Shown: in pieces, positions 50,101-51,347 of the stretch
Layout of the letters: each line of letters opens with the position of its first letter
Numbering within the stretch: the stretch's first letter is position 1
Virus record (IMG/VR): IMGVR_UViG_3300027805_000021
Coordinates: 1 to 51,347 of that record
Source: a virus
Direction: 5' to 3' (one strand)
DNA: 51,347 bases
Notes under the pieces: generated by a model
The model's input: only the letters and a program-made list of their open reading frames with translations
What the model was told of the DNA's origin: nothing
The model's database searches: none
Translations under genes and position numbers: made by a program

Positions 50101-51347
50101 CAAAATATCAAATACAATACGATTACAAATCATCCATATTGGTTGGGGCATCAAATATAAAAAATACTACCTTAAATGATTTAATTCAGGTTGAGGATGC
50201 ATATAAACTAATTGGAGATATTGGTCAAATTTTGATGTATAACAAATCTTTAACACAAGGAGAAATTGCACAAATATATTTTGCATCAAATTTATCTATA
50301 GATAAAGGACCATTAAAATGGAATATTCCAATTGGAGAAAGAAACTATGTGGAAGAAATAAAACATTGGTTTCAAATGCAATTACCAACAAGTAAAAGCA
50401 AATATTACAATATCAATATTCATAATTTACAGGCAGATGATAGTGTTAAAAAATTAATAGAAGATTCTATAAGAAGCAATATTAGAAAAATAACTCCTGC
50501 CCACACCGATTTATATAAAATAAATTGGATGGATTCAAATAGAGAAATAACCGATTCTTATGATTATTTAAATTTTTGTACACCACCACCAACATATCAA
50601 CTTACATCAAATAAAACTTCTGTAAATGAAGGAGATTCTGTTACATTCACCCTAACAACAACCAATGTTCTAGATGATACTAATGTACCATATACAATTT
50701 ATGGTGTATCACGTTCAGATATTGATGGTGCATCATTAAATGGTAATTTTGTTGTTAACAACAATACTGCAACTCTTACTTTAAATATCACAGAAGATAA
50801 TCTTACCGAAGATGTTGAATCTTTAACAGTTTTTTCTGGTGGACAAATAAAAACCGTTACTATTAATGATACCTCAAAAACACCGCTACCAACCTACGCA
50901 TTAAGCTCAAATAAAACTTCTGTAAATGAAGGAGGTTCTGTTACATTTACCTTAACAACAACTAATGTATCAAATGGTACTAATGTACCATATACGATAT
51001 CCGGTACTGGTATATCAACATCAGATATTGGTGGCGTACCATTAAATGGTAATTTTGTTGTTAACAACAATACAGCACTTCTTACTTTAAATATTACTGC
51101 TGATACACTTACCGAAGATACTGAGACTTTAACAGTCACTTCACAGGGACAAACAAGATCAGTTACTATTAATGATACCTCATTAACACCACCAACATAT
51201 CAACTTACATCAAATGTTAATTCTGTAAATGAAGGAGGTTCTGTTACATTTACCTTAACAACAACTAATGTATCAAATGGTACTAATGTACCATATACGA
51301 TATCCGGTACTGGTATATCAACATCAGATATTGGTGGCGTACCATTA
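47124..51347 (+). CDS. Giant modular fibre/baseplate protein, 3' end missing
   Basis: An uninterrupted frame runs from the ATG at 47124 to the window edge, 1408 codons without a stop. Residues 1-550 are beta-rich and unrecognised. A LamG-like jelly-roll begins near 567 (LTLSLWLRVEDWGNINGDQI) and resumes near 959 (PPGWHNFVFNFDSTNGTAKY). Between them lie NHL-type blades (YWVVDSYNRILRKYNIEGK, QISCDSKNNLWLVHQKDK). From 1156 come Calx-beta-like repeats (TYQLTSNKTSVNEGDSVTFT): two complete and a third cut by the window end. The protein probably extends well beyond the window and belongs to the host-binding apparatus. Confidence 0.75.
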   Translation, partial: MELYSKQISDIYWYPINFNLMGNKINMKQSYFVFNNGFKSNIYEFLNNPSDIKINKKTGIVLTNFLLSKQIFEDKNSPENLTDLSKIETPLKTTDSFVITLSTYQNRNILYKSNDKNYSSLDTIKILFDTDHVFLESYNGNVLTYDGSNNLFFSSRISPPSDSQKFSYLLGDDNIILYSYGSNYTKAVTINSNRILSLTNVSYDLNSSLGNSNILNFISYKRNNLLSDSIKNSYFCRYESSPLLSQKDLIPTEESLNENYTQNFLSFFPYQNPKFNDTLETVDYDLQIHGLKNYQTPEYNYSRGFDYVENYPAIRRRYNNIFSGTNQENGLENIYLGFTTNTYLKKFETDRNTVFYFPPTTQRISVQDAGLIEDGAYYGELPYVSDRIYSRQISYEELTPNVPQPPSMSRLDGTWLCSWLSGNPMGEKMWMDRYFNSAYYTTDTALGATDLLYNEKLNPDVDFEVWDQPSSLYFEPGGQYVYFRSGQENSKTFLTYLSSDFYNPLGSKILDISNFTTSPLIDNTPYTNDGFIVGNEDSNFNGEYLKLTGKNHIVFPAKNVLLEKNHLTLSLWLRVEDWGNINGDQIIGNYYDSGFGFINEAALTSPLFTVVDSTSGNIFNLNFKLSHIDNISIPYKPNSQNNIIQRLLDFSYWVVDSYNRILRKYNIEGKIEKTVDISTYLQNNPSYLSYIDQLEIDSQENLYLYCVKDKKIVILDSQGEFIKNVTHIEDYKRIEIQTEIQTEKPEELEKNLKYSYGNTSCIDNKNSLWEVIGGNLYKDKQIYANLGPMQQISCDSKNNLWLVHQKDKITKFNITEDRFEFTKSIGKNALIDEDCFEYNGQFRFLNFIKTPKISKVCVETSDKTEDLAILVDDSDKLVYLINSEGALVSRLSLYGLLTVDLATVIENHNFKALGDFSSYQFLRKFGSLDKNLSWKFKIATANGSDGKLLKLTYDVKDLPPGWHNFVFNFDSTNGTAKYYIDTILVNTENFDKAKYQIQYDYKSSILVGASNIKNTTLNDLIQVEDAYKLIGDIGQILMYNKSLTQGEIAQIYFASNLSIDKGPLKWNIPIGERNYVEEIKHWFQMQLPTSKSKYYNINIHNLQADDSVKKLIEDSIRSNIRKITPAHTDLYKINWMDSNREITDSYDYLNFCTPPPTYQLTSNKTSVNEGDSVTFTLTTTNVLDDTNVPYTIYGVSRSDIDGASLNGNFVVNNNTATLTLNITEDNLTEDVESLTVFSGGQIKTVTINDTSKTPLPTYALSSNKTSVNEGGSVTFTLTTTNVSNGTNVPYTISGTGISTSDIGGVPLNGNFVVNNNTALLTLNITADTLTEDTETLTVTSQGQTRSVTINDTSLTPPTYQLTSNVNSVNEGGSVTFTLTTTNVSNGTNVPYTISGTGISTSDIGGVPL
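50918..51347 (+). repeat. Near-identical Calx-beta-like DNA repeats
   Basis: Bases 50918-51044 and 51221-51347 are identical (127 bases, offset 303), and the second copy continues past the window. An older, more diverged unit precedes them from about 50589. Each unit encodes about 100 residues with the signature SVNEGGSVTFTLTTTNVSNG. Perfect identity points to a recent in-frame duplication. Confidence 0.9.

Noticed and set aside
50589-51347. CRISPR-like repeat array
   Set aside because: Repeats are 303-base in-frame protein domains, not short repeats with unique spacers.

Overview
This window is part of a large, AT-rich, T4-like tailed phage (myovirus) genome. It is not a host chromosome. 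Recognisable T4-type core proteins include gp47, gp55, UvsW, UvsY, gp25, gp44, gp62, gp61, gp6, gp15, gp20, gp13, gp4, gp21, gp22 and gp23, together with a candidate small terminase (gp16) and a GroES-like co-chaperonin. Genes are packed with tiny gaps or start/stop overlaps. The host cannot be named. Very few genes have a Shine-Dalgarno sequence, and most late genes instead have an AT-rich TATAAATA/TAAGTAT element directly before the start codon. That would suit an AT-rich host with little Shine-Dalgarno use, such as Bacteroidota, but this is only an inference.

Layout. 1-6509 (minus): three tandem glycosyltransferases, then gp47 nuclease, gp55 late sigma factor, UvsW helicase, an HNH endonuclease and UvsY. 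6537-8223 (plus): a 75-aa protein copying the N-terminal arm of the capsid protein, a GIY-YIG protein, a tandem zinc-motif protein and a hypothetical. 8327-10139 (minus): lysis pair (endolysin and holin-like) and gp25. 10168-12657: short alternating genes including gp44 and a gp16 candidate, ending at a strong bidirectional terminator (12683-12716). 12741-20851 (minus): the head and neck cluster, transcribed gp15, gp20, gp13, gp4, gp21, core protein, gp22, gp23. 20869-24955 (minus): DinG-like helicase, small proteins, co-chaperonin, gp62 and a fourth glycosyltransferase. 24989-28352: one plus gene, then primase, a P-loop kinase-like protein and small proteins. 28410-51347 (plus): baseplate wedge gp6, three very large modular proteins (PKD, beta-propeller, LamG-like and Calx-beta-like segments), a long tail fibre, two glycine-rich adhesins with cysteine-rich inserts, and two small structural proteins. 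The last gene runs off the right end.

How it works together. gp55 with the TATAAATA-like elements would drive late expression of head, tail and lysis genes. gp44/62, primase, the helicases, gp47 and UvsW/UvsY serve replication and recombination. gp21 would mature the gp22 core and gp23 shell. At least five other small proteins carry a short N-terminal helix ending in an (I/L)xE motif, which resembles the T4 capsid-targeting sequence cleaved by gp21. The most notable of these is the 6537-6764 protein, where such a leader is followed by a near-collinear copy of the mature gp23 N-arm. The right 23 kb is a host-recognition and baseplate region that has clearly evolved by domain duplication.
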